Positions 47,809-56,712 of a DNA stretch of 64,000 bases are shown in pieces (within the stretch, counting starts at the first letter, position 1; each line of letters begins with the position of its first letter). The notes under the pieces were generated by a model. It was not told the origin of the DNA and ran no database searches. It saw only the letters and a list, made by a program, of their open reading frames with translations. The stretch lies in assembly GCF_001657475.1 (NCBI RefSeq), contig NZ_LXEY01000020.1, positions 62,001 through 126,000 of the forward strand, written 5' to 3'. The DNA is from Enteractinococcus helveticum (GTDB taxonomy: Bacteria; Actinomycetota; Actinomycetes; Actinomycetales; Micrococcaceae). A program made the position numbers and the translations under genes.

Positions 47809-48218
47809 GGAATGTGCACGTCTCTCGATAGGGTCCTGAGCTAGTCGCCACTAGCTTAGGCCTTTCTTCCAGGACTGACGGAACAGTACCTGCGCATAGT
47901 CCATCAGACCTTCTTCTAACCTGACTAGTGTAAACGTTGAAATCTCCAAGCGCATGCAACAATAACTTCATACTTCAATCAAAGATGCAACTAATAAATC
48001 ATTTACGGTTCAAGTGATCTCCTTCACTTGAAGTTTGCTGAAAATCCACTGAGTGCTTGTGTTAGCTTGCGGATTGGTGCCGTGTCTGCCGCGGATCGTG
48101 GCAAGTCGCGCCCAAAGACCTAGTTATCTTGTGCTTACCCAGACTGTGACGAAGGTCGTGGCATAGCCCTACAGGGGATGCGTAGACGGTTTCGAAACTG
48201 CAATTGGAAGGGAACTCT
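47809..48218. other. Divergent intergenic region with inverted repeat
   Basis: About 410 bp between the flavoprotein and the large surface-protein gene. A perfect 9-bp inverted repeat TTCAAGTGA-6 nt-TCACTTGAA lies at 48009-48032, and a small hairpin GCAT..CCCT/AGGG..ATGC at about 48162-48182 precedes the surface-protein start. No gene is seen; no known riboswitch was recognised. Confidence 0.5.
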
Positions 48219-51200
48219 GTGGTCACTCCACTTGAAGAACCTTTAGAAAAAAATAATGATAGACATGAAAGGCGGCGCGGTAGCTTCTGGAAACGTAGCG
48301 CAGCGTTCGCCACCTCAATAGCCACCACTGTTGGTATGACAATGGTCGGTGCAATGCCAGCAAATGCGAATGACGGCGACCACCGCAGCCACGCTCTAGC
48401 TGAGCTTGTCAACGCAGACTTGTTGGGCGCTGACCTCGCAGATGTAGGTTTCAGTGAACAGAATTTTACTCAACCCAGTGACGGGCCAAGCGTCGGTACA
48501 GTCGATGCAAATCTTCTAGATCGGTTAATCGCATTGAACCTTGGGGGTATCTCACTCCCGATCCTTGGCGATGGATTAACTCTCGGAGCGGTGAATTCCT
48601 ACGCTGAAGCATCGTCGCCAACAGAAGCTCTTGCTGCTGCTGGTGTTATTACTTCCGAAGGTGCCATCGACATTAGCGGCGACGAAGATCCATATGGCTA
48701 CGCCGAGGTCGATGTTACCGACGCTCTAGGTCAATTGGGAATTGGCCTAGAGGGTGTCATTGACGGTCTCGGAGTAGACCTCGGTGCACTTGCCTCCCGA
48801 GCTGAAGCAGCCAATGGCGACATAAACACGGAATACACGGTTGCGGGCGCCCGCCTTGCATTAGACGCACCAATTTTAGATCAAGTCTCCGGTCTTCTAG
48901 AGGAAGCCGTAGGACGTGCTGACTCGACAATTAATGGTTTGCTGGGGGACGAAGGTCTTATCCAAGGCGCTTTAGACGACCTAACCTTTGACGAGGTGGG
49001 CGGCATTGATTTGGGGATCCCAGGAGTCAGTGTCTTGTCTGCGGATCTTGGCACCCCTGAGCTTCAAGCTCAGGTCGGAATGGATGAACTGGTTCAGCGC
49101 GTCCTCTCCGAACCACTCGAATCTGACGTCACAACAATCGACCTGGAAAATGGCCAAATCTACATAGATCTGGCTCAACTACATGGTGGTAACCCCGACG
49201 GTCTGAATGGCCTTGACGCAAATACTCAGTTAATTCGTCAAGCCGAGATCGATCAGATCACAAGCGAAGTCACAGATCTGTTGGCGTCAGAATTAATTGA
49301 TCGCATTGAAACGGCAATTGAGGACTCGGTCAACGCAACCGAAGTTACCTTGACCCTGGACCCAGAGATCTCCGCCTTGCAGATCGGACCACTTCCTCCG
49401 GTTGTTTCGGGAGATCCCACAGTAACCATCGATACGACGTTGGGTTCTTTGCTTGGAGTGGGTGAAGAGATCACCGAAGATGATCTGGATATCGCGGGAA
49501 ATCTAACGGTAATAGGAATTCCGATCCCGGTTTTCGATCTCCTGGGCGAACTCGCCGAACCGATCTTGGGTCAGGTAGTCCCGGAGGTAGTTTCGGCAGT
49601 CACATCTAATTTAAACCTTAGTTCTGTAGTTGGTGACTCTCTCAATGGTGTCCTAAATACCGTTACTGATCCTTTGGATCCGGTGCTTGAGGAAGTGTTA
49701 GCTGAAATTATCAATGTAACGGTGAATGCTCAATGGTCGCCAGGCAATCTGGGCGACACTTCGCTTTCGGTCAGTCCACTGCGTATTGATATTCTTCAAT
49801 CGATTAACGCTGTCGAATTGCCTCTGGCGACCTCGACGGTCTATGCCGAAGATGCTGCGGATTACGAACCCACCGTGTTGGCTGAACCGAATCCAGCAGA
49901 AGTTGGCAACGACGTCGCTATTAACGGCTCAGACTTCGTGCCAAACTCGACGGTGACAGTTACCATTACTGACGTCGAAGACAACGTTGTCTACGAAAAC
50001 GACAGTGTCGATGTTCTCGACGACGGTTCATTTGAAAACGTATGGACCATCGGAGACGACGTCATTCCAGGCGACTACACTGTTGACGCAACCGATAACG
50101 ACAACCAAGAAATCACTGCCACCGATTCTCTGACTATTGAAGAAGCTGCAGTGTACGACCCCTCAGTCTTGGTCGAACCAAATGCAGCGCAGGCTGACGA
50201 CGCGGTAGATATTACTGGTGGCGACTTCGCGCCAGAATCTGAGCTGACCATTGACATCTATGATGCCAACGACGTTCAAGTCGGTGCTGTCGAAGGCGTA
50301 TCTACGGATGCCGAAGGTAACTTCACCACCCCGTGGACTATTCCGACTGATACAGACCCTGGTGAGCTGACGATTACCGTAACTGATGGTGAAGACAACT
50401 CCGCCAATCAGACCCTGGATGTCTACGCACCAACCGTGACTCCGGAGCCGTCATCACAGACCGCAGGGGAACCTGTTGAGCTTACCGGTGCCGGATTTGT
50501 TCCAAATTCGACTCTCACCGTTGAGATTGCTGGTGCAGATGGTGTCATCGCAACCCTCGACGATGTCGCAGTAAACGACGCAGGTACATTCGCAGAAGAC
50601 TGGACTATCCCAGCGGGAACTGAACCAAGCGAACTGACCGTTACTGCTTCGGACAACGCAAACGAGCTTATCTTTGCAAGCGCTAACGTCACAGTGGAAG
50701 AACCCGCCGATGACGACGCCGATGCTGCAGATACTGATGCTGACGCCGACGCTGATGGTATCGACGCCGATTCTGATGCAGTAGATGCGGATGCAACCGA
50801 TGCTACAGACACCGACGCCGCAGATACTGACTCGGCCGACGCAGATGCGACAGACGCTGATGCTGCGGATGCTGACGCTGACGCTGCAGACACGGACGCT
50901 ACTGATGCCGATGGCGTGGACGCCGACGTTGACGCAGCCGACACAGATGCAGCAGATACCGATGTAACCGACGCTGATGCCGTAGATGCTGACGCCGACG
51001 CTGATGGTATCGACGCCGATTCTGATGCAGTAGATGCGGATGCAACCGACGCTACAGACACCGACGCAGTGGATACTGACTCCGCCGATGCAGATGTGAC
51101 AGATGCTGACGCAGCTGCTGCCGATGCGACAGATGCGGATGCGACCGACGTTACTGACGCCGATGCTGTAGATGGCGACGCAGTAGATACTGACGCGACA

Positions 51201-52043
51201 GATGCCGACGCGACTGATGGTGACGGAACAGACACGGACACGGATGCAGTCGATGCAGATGCCACTGATGGAGACACCGACTCCGGATACGAAGCCGAAG
51301 TTAATGTCAAGCCATCCGACATTGAAGCCGGCGGTACTGTAACGATCGAAGGCAATGACTTCGCTCCAGGATCTACAGTCGATGTTGTCATCACGGACGC
51401 TGATGGCGCCCACATCGCCACAATTGAGGACGTACAAGTCGACGACGCCGGTGAGTTCAGTGTGGACTGGGATGTACCAGCCGATACAGCAGCCGGAACC
51501 TACACTGTGACCGCAACCGACACACAGGACGAAGACCTCTCGGGCTCAGATGAGTTCACCGTGTCTGAAGTCAGCGACACGGACGCCGGTGCCACTGACG
51601 GTGACGACGCCAACGAATACGACCCTTCGATCAACGTCGATCCGGATACCGCTACACCTGGTGAAGAGGTAACCATCGAAGGCGACGACTTCGGACCAGA
51701 AGAAACCGTCACTATCGAAATCACTGATGAAGATGGCAACGTCATCGACACCATTACCGTGGTGACCGATGACAACGGTGACTTCAGTGTGACCTGGACT
51801 GTCCCACAGGACGTTGCACCAGGCACCCTGACGATCACCGCCGCCGATGAATCCGGCAACACCGCCACAGCCGAGCTGACCATCTCAGCCGCTGGCGCAG
51901 GTGACTCAGATTCCGGTGACGCACTGGCCTCAACCGGTGCTAAAGCAACCATGATCGCAACAGCAATCGCCCTATTGCTGATCGTGATTGGTGCTGGCCT
52001 GCTCATCGCACGCCGCAACAACACCGTGAATGACGCCAGCTAA
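48219..52043 (+). CDS. Large LASTG-anchored surface protein (choice-of-anchor G type) with Asp-rich repeat tract
   Basis: 1,274 residues from GTG 48219 with AAGGGA 5 nt upstream (a TTG 15 nt earlier is less likely). A basic signal region (RRRGSFWKRSAAFATS to MPANAN) is followed by a helical/beta domain of about 500 residues like choice-of-anchor G proteins. Then come three Ig-like repeats of about 85 residues (NPAEVGNDVAINGSDFVPNS; NAAQADDAVDITGGDFAPES; PSSQTAGEPVELTGAGFVPN). Next is a tract of about 190 residues where almost every second residue is Asp (DADAADTDADAD pattern), then two more Ig-like repeats. The end is LASTG, a hydrophobic helix and RRNN, a class E sortase signal. A terminator follows. 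Adhesin or stalk function is inferred. Confidence 0.88.
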   Translation: MVTPLEEPLEKNNDRHERRRGSFWKRSAAFATSIATTVGMTMVGAMPANANDGDHRSHALAELVNADLLGADLADVGFSEQNFTQPSDGPSVGTVDANLLDRLIALNLGGISLPILGDGLTLGAVNSYAEASSPTEALAAAGVITSEGAIDISGDEDPYGYAEVDVTDALGQLGIGLEGVIDGLGVDLGALASRAEAANGDINTEYTVAGARLALDAPILDQVSGLLEEAVGRADSTINGLLGDEGLIQGALDDLTFDEVGGIDLGIPGVSVLSADLGTPELQAQVGMDELVQRVLSEPLESDVTTIDLENGQIYIDLAQLHGGNPDGLNGLDANTQLIRQAEIDQITSEVTDLLASELIDRIETAIEDSVNATEVTLTLDPEISALQIGPLPPVVSGDPTVTIDTTLGSLLGVGEEITEDDLDIAGNLTVIGIPIPVFDLLGELAEPILGQVVPEVVSAVTSNLNLSSVVGDSLNGVLNTVTDPLDPVLEEVLAEIINVTVNAQWSPGNLGDTSLSVSPLRIDILQSINAVELPLATSTVYAEDAADYEPTVLAEPNPAEVGNDVAINGSDFVPNSTVTVTITDVEDNVVYENDSVDVLDDGSFENVWTIGDDVIPGDYTVDATDNDNQEITATDSLTIEEAAVYDPSVLVEPNAAQADDAVDITGGDFAPESELTIDIYDANDVQVGAVEGVSTDAEGNFTTPWTIPTDTDPGELTITVTDGEDNSANQTLDVYAPTVTPEPSSQTAGEPVELTGAGFVPNSTLTVEIAGADGVIATLDDVAVNDAGTFAEDWTIPAGTEPSELTVTASDNANELIFASANVTVEEPADDDADAADTDADADADGIDADSDAVDADATDATDTDAADTDSADADATDADAADADADAADTDATDADGVDADVDAADTDAADTDVTDADAVDADADADGIDADSDAVDADATDATDTDAVDTDSADADVTDADAAAADATDADATDVTDADAVDGDAVDTDATDADATDGDGTDTDTDAVDADATDGDTDSGYEAEVNVKPSDIEAGGTVTIEGNDFAPGSTVDVVITDADGAHIATIEDVQVDDAGEFSVDWDVPADTAAGTYTVTATDTQDEDLSGSDEFTVSEVSDTDAGATDGDDANEYDPSINVDPDTATPGEEVTIEGDDFGPEETVTIEITDEDGNVIDTITVVTDDNGDFSVTWTVPQDVAPGTLTITAADESGNTATAELTISAAGAGDSDSGDALASTGAKATMIATAIALLLIVIGAGLLIARRNNTVNDAS
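50736..51066 (+). repeat. Near-identical 82-bp DNA repeat within the Asp-rich tract
   Basis: 50736-50817 and 50985-51066 match over 82 bp with one difference (first 65 bp identical), offset by 249 bp, i.e. 83 codons. It encodes DADADADGIDADSDAVDADA in both copies. The surrounding tract uses varied codons for Asp, Ala and Thr, so this is a recent duplication rather than simple triplet slippage. Confidence 0.85.
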
Positions 52044-52062
52044 GTCATTCACCTAGAGACCT

Positions 52063-52091
52063 AGCCGGGGACGCAACGCGCGTCCCCGGCT
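52063..52091 (+). terminator. Terminator hairpin after the surface protein
   Basis: 12-bp stem AGCCGGGGACGC/GCGTCCCCGGCT with a 5-nt loop, then GCGTCATTT. Confidence 0.82.
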
Positions 52092-52177
52092 GCGTCATTT
52101 CCTCACGTCCCACTTTTGCGTCGTCCAACAGGACCTGGCGCGAATCATAGAAAACCATTCGGGGATATACCAGCCAG

Positions 52178-52996
52178 ATGAGTCGTACCACAACCTCCAC
52201 CAAACCCTCGGCGGAACCGTCACAGGCCAAGCCGAAACACACGACGACGGCGATCGTAGCCTCAGTCATTATGCTAATCGTCATGGCAAGCACCGTTCTG
52301 GTGCTCTTGCCCTCTGGTACACCGCTACGAGAACCCGTGAACTCAGCGGTATCCCCGTCTTTCTCGCAGAACTGGCGTGTGTTTGCACCCAATATCTTGA
52401 AGGTTAACCGCAATGTCGAGATCCGCGCCCAATGGCGCGACGCTAACAACCAGCTCGTGTATTCTGACTGGGTCTCGCTCACCGAAATCGAAGAGCAAGG
52501 TGTGACCGGCCATTTCGCGCCCTCACGAATTCACAAAAACGCATTTAACTCCTCCCAAACCTTGCTAAGCAGCTACAACGATCTCGACGTCGAACAGAAA
52601 GAACGCGTCAGGGACACCTTCATCGAAGCAACTAACGACAACGAATTCCGTCCCATCGACGTCGAAGAACTGATCGATGACCTAGGCGCCGGAGATAGCG
52701 ACGTCATCCGCTACCTCCGCATGGACTACATGTACATGCGGTTTGCAACGCTGTACGCAACCGCAGGCTTTGACGAAGATATTGAACGCGTCCAATGGCG
52801 CATCACACGCGAGCGTCCCAACGACTTCCAGAACCGCTTCAGCGACGAACAACAATACAACGACTCCGTGACGACGTTCGGCTGGCGGCACTCCAACGTT
52901 GAAATTCCCGAGGAAGTGCTCGACGAGTACGGCAACCTCATCGAACGCACTGGCAAAGAGCACTTGTTTAGAAAGGCGGCCTCCAATGCGCAATAA
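52178..52996 (+). CDS. DUF5819 family protein
   Basis: 272 residues. A short cytoplasmic N-terminus, one membrane helix (about 24-46, TAIVASVIMLIVMASTVLVL), then an extracytoplasmic domain. SPSFSQNWRVFAPNILKVNR with the W-x-x-F-A-P core is the DUF5819 hallmark. Function is unknown. The downstream HTTM gene overlaps it by 11 bp, and DUF5819 and HTTM genes are a recurrent pair in Actinobacteria. AGATG start at 52178; upstream spacing is free of other genes. Confidence 0.85.
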   Translation: MSRTTTSTKPSAEPSQAKPKHTTTAIVASVIMLIVMASTVLVLLPSGTPLREPVNSAVSPSFSQNWRVFAPNILKVNRNVEIRAQWRDANNQLVYSDWVSLTEIEEQGVTGHFAPSRIHKNAFNSSQTLLSSYNDLDVEQKERVRDTFIEATNDNEFRPIDVEELIDDLGAGDSDVIRYLRMDYMYMRFATLYATAGFDEDIERVQWRITRERPNDFQNRFSDEQQYNDSVTTFGWRHSNVEIPEEVLDEYGNLIERTGKEHLFRKAASNAQ

Positions 52997-53993
52997 GTTG
53001 TCGCTGACTCGCTACGTTGACTGGCTTACCACCGCCCAGCACAACCTCAAATCATTCTCGATCCTGCGGATCATCTACGGCGTCGCCCTACTGTTTCTCC
53101 TGGTGCCCAGCATCCCCGAACGCTCACTGCTGTGGGGCCCGGCCTCCTTTTGGGTCGATCCCGAAGCCAGCCGACGCGGCTACTGGACCTTCGACACCCT
53201 CCTCACCAAAGACTCCGCCCTGCTTTTTGACCTGGCATTCTTTGGTCTCATCGCCCTGGCCATAGTCTTCATTCTCGGCTGGCGCACCCGCATCATCACA
53301 CCCATCATGCTGCTGATGCTCGTCGCTCTACACTCCAACAACAACTTCATGCTCAACGGCGGCGATACTCTTATACGCATCACGCTGCTGTTCATGGTCT
53401 TCACAAACCTCAGCGAACACTACTCTCTTGATGCCCGACGACGCCGACGCACCACCAAGTCCCGGCGCCATCTCGTGCCCACCCACATTTCTAACTCCGC
53501 ACACAACACCGGCCTCATCCTGTGCTGTTTCCAAATCATCGTCGTTTACACCACTTCCGGCATCTGGAAAATCATCGGCGACGACTGGCTCAACGGATCC
53601 GCACTCTTCTACGCCCTACGCATCGACAACTTCATGCTCTATCCGGCGATCAACGAACTGCTGTGGCAATCGAATCTGGTCATCTACATCGCTACCTTTG
53701 CCGCACTGTGGATTCAAACCCTATTCGTCGTACTCATCCTGTGGCGCCCAACCAGGATCTTCGCGCTCATCAGCCTGATCTTCATGCACCTTGGTATCGG
53801 CGTACTGCTTGGCCTATGGCCCTTCTCCCTGGCGATGATCGCGCTGGATATGCTGTTCATTCGGGACAAAACATGGACCAGAACCGAAGCATTCCTGCAG
53901 TCCAACCCGACGATAGACTCCGGCCGTCAAAAGGTTAGAAGTTGGATGGCCCACCTGAAGTCCAACGTGATGAAAGAACCAACGACGATGTAA
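52986..53993 (+). CDS. HTTM domain membrane protein
   Basis: 335 residues from ATG 52986, overlapping the DUF5819 stop. Several helices with the HTTM (horizontally transferred transmembrane) pattern related to the membrane part of vitamin-K-dependent gamma-carboxylase: FSILRIIYGVALLFLL at the start, HSNNNFMLNGGDTLIRITLLF, and YTTSGIWKIIGDDWLNGSAL. The catalytic carboxylase function is not assumed. HTTM proteins with a small partner are often likened to SdpB-type systems. Coupled to the DUF5819 gene, so the pair probably forms one complex. Confidence 0.88.
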   Translation: MRNKLSLTRYVDWLTTAQHNLKSFSILRIIYGVALLFLLVPSIPERSLLWGPASFWVDPEASRRGYWTFDTLLTKDSALLFDLAFFGLIALAIVFILGWRTRIITPIMLLMLVALHSNNNFMLNGGDTLIRITLLFMVFTNLSEHYSLDARRRRRTTKSRRHLVPTHISNSAHNTGLILCCFQIIVVYTTSGIWKIIGDDWLNGSALFYALRIDNFMLYPAINELLWQSNLVIYIATFAALWIQTLFVVLILWRPTRIFALISLIFMHLGIGVLLGLWPFSLAMIALDMLFIRDKTWTRTEAFLQSNPTIDSGRQKVRSWMAHLKSNVMKEPTTM

Positions 53994-54109
53994 GTTCGAG
54001 CCTGCACAATCTCTTAGTGACACTGATCGCCTTCTGGCGTAGATCACCATGAAACCGATATACGCTGTGCCGGGGAAGAGCGCCCCAACACCATCACAAA
54101 AGGAACACC

Positions 54110-54499
54110 ATGATTACTGCTACGATTCGTCCACGGATCGATGACCTTGGGCCAGCAGGACACGTCCACAACACCGTGCTACCGGCTTGGTTCCAAGAGG
54201 CCCGGTCCGAGTTCATAGAAAAGTTCTCGGATCCCAAAGCAGCTAATCCCCTCCCGCTAATGATCAAAGAATATACGGTGACTTTCCATAGGGAACTGGT
54301 GTTAGTCCCTGCAGTCGAGGTTGAAATATCGGTCGAAAAGATCGGCAATAGCTCCTTTGTGCTGCACGAGAGAGCACTTCAAGATAGCCAGTTAGCTGCA
54401 GAGTCCCGCGTGGTATATATCTATGTTGGTATCGACAACCGCCCGGCAGCCATCCCGGAGGAGCCCCGAGCATTCTTGGAAGAACACCAGGAAGCCTAA
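54110..54499 (+). CDS. Acyl-CoA thioesterase-like hotdog protein
   Basis: 129 residues with the 4HBT/YbgC-like hotdog layout: DDLGPAGHVHNTVLPAWFQEAR at the start with the usual loop, then beta strands (EYTVTFHRELVLVPAVEVEI). These hydrolyse acyl-CoA thioesters. In canonical 4-hydroxybenzoyl-CoA-type enzymes an Asp follows in the N-terminal motif; here GHVHN is seen instead, so substrate and mechanism are uncertain. A 3-hydroxyacyl-CoA dehydrogenase gene follows about 210 bp downstream. Confidence 0.82.
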   Translation: MITATIRPRIDDLGPAGHVHNTVLPAWFQEARSEFIEKFSDPKAANPLPLMIKEYTVTFHRELVLVPAVEVEISVEKIGNSSFVLHERALQDSQLAAESRVVYIYVGIDNRPAAIPEEPRAFLEEHQEA

Positions 54500-54711
54500 A
54501 AGGAGTCGTAATCTCACCACTCATACGGATGTACTACCGACCTTTCAGGTTGGAGACCTTACTAGTCAGATGAATCGGATGGGAGCCGAGTGGCTACAAC
54601 AGGCATCGTGGTCTGTCAGTTATCCTTCAGCTTCTGAGATGTTGTGTTCAGAATCGATTCATAGAATGATCTGTCGAGGTATCGAATTGAAGAACTTAGG
54701 AAAGTAGTTTT

Positions 54712-55575
54712 ATGAAAGAATCTGCAATCACAGTGATCGGTGGTGGCACGATGGGGCGAGAAATCGCCTTCGTTGCAGCCATGAGCGGTTTCCAGACCTA
54801 TCTTGTAGACGTTGAGCAGCGCTTCCTCGACAACGCACGCGAGCAGCTCACCAAATCCACCACGCGCATGATCGAACGGCAACGAGTCAGCCAGGAAGCT
54901 GTGGAGGCAGGTTTTCAGAACCTCACCTTTACCGTTGATCGTGACACTGCAGTAAAGAACTCTTCCTTTGTCATCGAAGCGATCATCGAAGACCTAGGGA
55001 TCAAACAGAAACTATTCGCCGAGTTGGACGAGATTGCGGCTCCAGAAACTATTCTAGCGTCAAACTCCTCATCGATCGTGTCGTCTAAGCTTGCTGACGG
55101 ATTGAAACACCCGGAACGCGTGTGCAATGTGCACTTCTTCAACCCGGTACTTCAAATGACACTGGTTGAGGTGGTCGGTGGTGACCACACCGCTCAAACC
55201 GCCATAGATCGCGCAATGGAACTTTCTAAAGCACTGGGCAAGACTCCGGTGCATATCGAGAAAGAGATCTTCGGTTTTATCGTGAATCGTATTCTCATGG
55301 CTATCGTGGGTGAAGCCCTACACCTATATGAAGAAGGCTACGCATCGGTCGAAGACATCGATACCGCAATTAAAGAAGGCCTCAGCCACCCCATGGGACC
55401 GTTCACTCTGATGGATCTCGTGGGTGTAGATATCAACCTGGGTATCCAACAGCTTGCTGCTCAAGAAGGCAACGACCATCTGGTGCCAGAAGTCAGCCCG
55501 ACGCTCTCGAAGCTGGTTGAACAAGGAAAGCTCGGTCGTAAGACCGGTAAAGGTTTTTACAACTACAGCAAATAA
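54712..55575 (+). CDS. 3-hydroxyacyl-CoA (3-hydroxybutyryl-CoA) dehydrogenase
   Basis: 287 residues. NAD-dependent oxidation of 3-hydroxyacyl-CoA, the short single-function form. Rossmann motif ITVIGGGTMGREIA. SNSSSIVSSKLADGLKHPER, NVHFFNPVLQMTLVEVV (catalytic His) and the later Glu-containing VVGGDHT are family regions. KEIFGFIVNRILMAIVGEAL and HPMGPFTLMDLVGVD occur in the C-terminal domain. Operates in butyrate/polyhydroxybutyrate or fatty-acid pathways. The upstream 212 bp hold its promoter region but no other gene. Confidence 0.93.
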   Translation: MKESAITVIGGGTMGREIAFVAAMSGFQTYLVDVEQRFLDNAREQLTKSTTRMIERQRVSQEAVEAGFQNLTFTVDRDTAVKNSSFVIEAIIEDLGIKQKLFAELDEIAAPETILASNSSSIVSSKLADGLKHPERVCNVHFFNPVLQMTLVEVVGGDHTAQTAIDRAMELSKALGKTPVHIEKEIFGFIVNRILMAIVGEALHLYEEGYASVEDIDTAIKEGLSHPMGPFTLMDLVGVDINLGIQQLAAQEGNDHLVPEVSPTLSKLVEQGKLGRKTGKGFYNYSK

Positions 55576-55591
55576 GCGCTCGTGACTTTAG

Positions 55592-55632
55592 AGGCTTCGC
55601 CACAGGAACCAAGCGTTCTGGTGGCGAAGCCT
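55592..55632. terminator. Bidirectional terminator after the hydroxyacyl-CoA dehydrogenase gene
   Basis: Stem AGGCTTCGCCAC/GTGGCGAAGCCT with a 17-nt loop, then TTTGTCTTTAT. The convergent gene ends at 55639, so it may serve both. Confidence 0.82.
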
Positions 55633-55638
55633 TTGTCT

Positions 55639-56181
55639 TTATGCGCCAGTAACCAGACGGTAGATGAGCCAGAGCAGAGCGCCGAAAATCCCGAGCGCGG
55701 CCAAGGTCAGAATAATGAACATGGCTAGGGCAAATGGCTCATTCGTGGTGCCCGTTTTTGGGGTGTACTGCTGGTGCGGGTCAAATGACTGCGCCTGATA
55801 GTTCCCGAACGACTGCTGGTCCGGCGCCGACGGAGCGTGCGCGTTTTTCGCTGCAGTAGCTTGGGCGGCGTCGCGCGCATGTGACTGATCTGAGGTGATG
55901 TTCAGTTCTGTGTGCGCTTCGTCTGCTTCGTCCTCCGGTGGGTCGACATCTTGATAGAGCTCTTCGTCGTCGAAGGACAGCACACCGGTCTCGAAGGTTT
56001 CGTAGTCCGGTGCGTTGCGGAGCTGCTCGCGTTGGGTCCCGGAGAAGAGCATCTCGGTGGCCAGCCCGACGTCGTCGTCCTGCGTGTCTTCAGGCGGCGG
56101 GGGAGGAGTAGCGGATTCAGAAGACGAATCGTCGTCGTGCTCACGAGGATTCTCAGAGTCTGAGTTGGGATGATTCGTCAT
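55639..56181 (-). CDS. Acidic single-helix membrane protein, unknown
   Basis: 180 residues. A long low-complexity acidic cytoplasmic N-terminus (about 1-140, with PPPPPEDTQDDD and many Asp/Glu/Ser) is followed by one helix near the C-terminus (about 151-175, ALAMFIILTLAALGIFGALL). No family recognised. It lies 17 bp after the GroES-like gene on the same strand and is likely co-transcribed. Confidence 0.72.
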   Translation of the reverse strand: MTNHPNSDSENPREHDDDSSSESATPPPPPEDTQDDDVGLATEMLFSGTQREQLRNAPDYETFETGVLSFDDEELYQDVDPPEDEADEAHTELNITSDQSHARDAAQATAAKNAHAPSAPDQQSFGNYQAQSFDPHQQYTPKTGTTNEPFALAMFIILTLAALGIFGALLWLIYRLVTGA

Positions 56182-56198
56182 GGTAACAACCTCTTTTG

Positions 56199-56540
56199 TT
56201 ACAGATACATGCCTTGGGATGTTTGGCTGCCGTGTGGGTCAGACACGGCGTGAAGGTCACGTTCCCGAACAAGCACGTATGTCGTCGCATCGATTTCTAC
56301 TTCGTGACGGTCCTCGGGATCATACAGAATGGTGTCTTCGAGTTTGACCTGGCGGACTGAAGGACCCACGGCGACGACTTTAGCCCAGGCCAGACGTTTG
56401 CCCATGGCGGCGGTTGCGGGAATGACAATGCCCGATGCTGAGCGACGTTCTTTGGTCCCCTCGTCTGGTTCGACAAGAATGCGGTCATGGAGCATGCGGA
56501 CGGGTAGCTGTGTCTGTGCGGATGATTCGTGAGTAGTCAC
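56199..56540 (-). CDS. GroES-like (chaperonin-10 family) protein
   Basis: 113 residues. Similarity to co-chaperonin GroES: VRMLHDRILVEPDEGTKERRSASGIVIP matches the N-terminal GroES strand and mobile-loop area, and KVVAVGPSV the next strand. The length exceeds the usual about 97 residues, with a C-terminal extension (HGSQTSQGMYL). No groEL is adjacent, so it is a stand-alone paralogue of the main GroES, probably a divergent cofactor. It starts at 56540. Confidence 0.85.
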   Translation of the reverse strand: MTTHESSAQTQLPVRMLHDRILVEPDEGTKERRSASGIVIPATAAMGKRLAWAKVVAVGPSVRQVKLEDTILYDPEDRHEVEIDATTYVLVRERDLHAVSDPHGSQTSQGMYL

Positions 56541-56712
56541 GCCACCAGCTTACGGGGTCTTTTGACCTAATAAGTAGGGATGCGCAATATGAATTTTTGG
56601 CAAAATTCACTGTCACAGCGTGCAATACGGTCCTTGTGCCGTTAGGCTTGACTTCGATGTGATATGCCCACTGAGTGATTGTTTGTCGGTGGGAACATGA
56701 GAAAGGATGGGC

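Noticed and set aside
50423..51437. Two long antisense open frames (about 330 codons) opposite the Asp-rich tract
   Set aside because: They arise because the repetitive GAY-GCN codons lack stops in the other frames; composition is Ser/Val/Ala or Cys/Ile/Val low complexity with no binding site.
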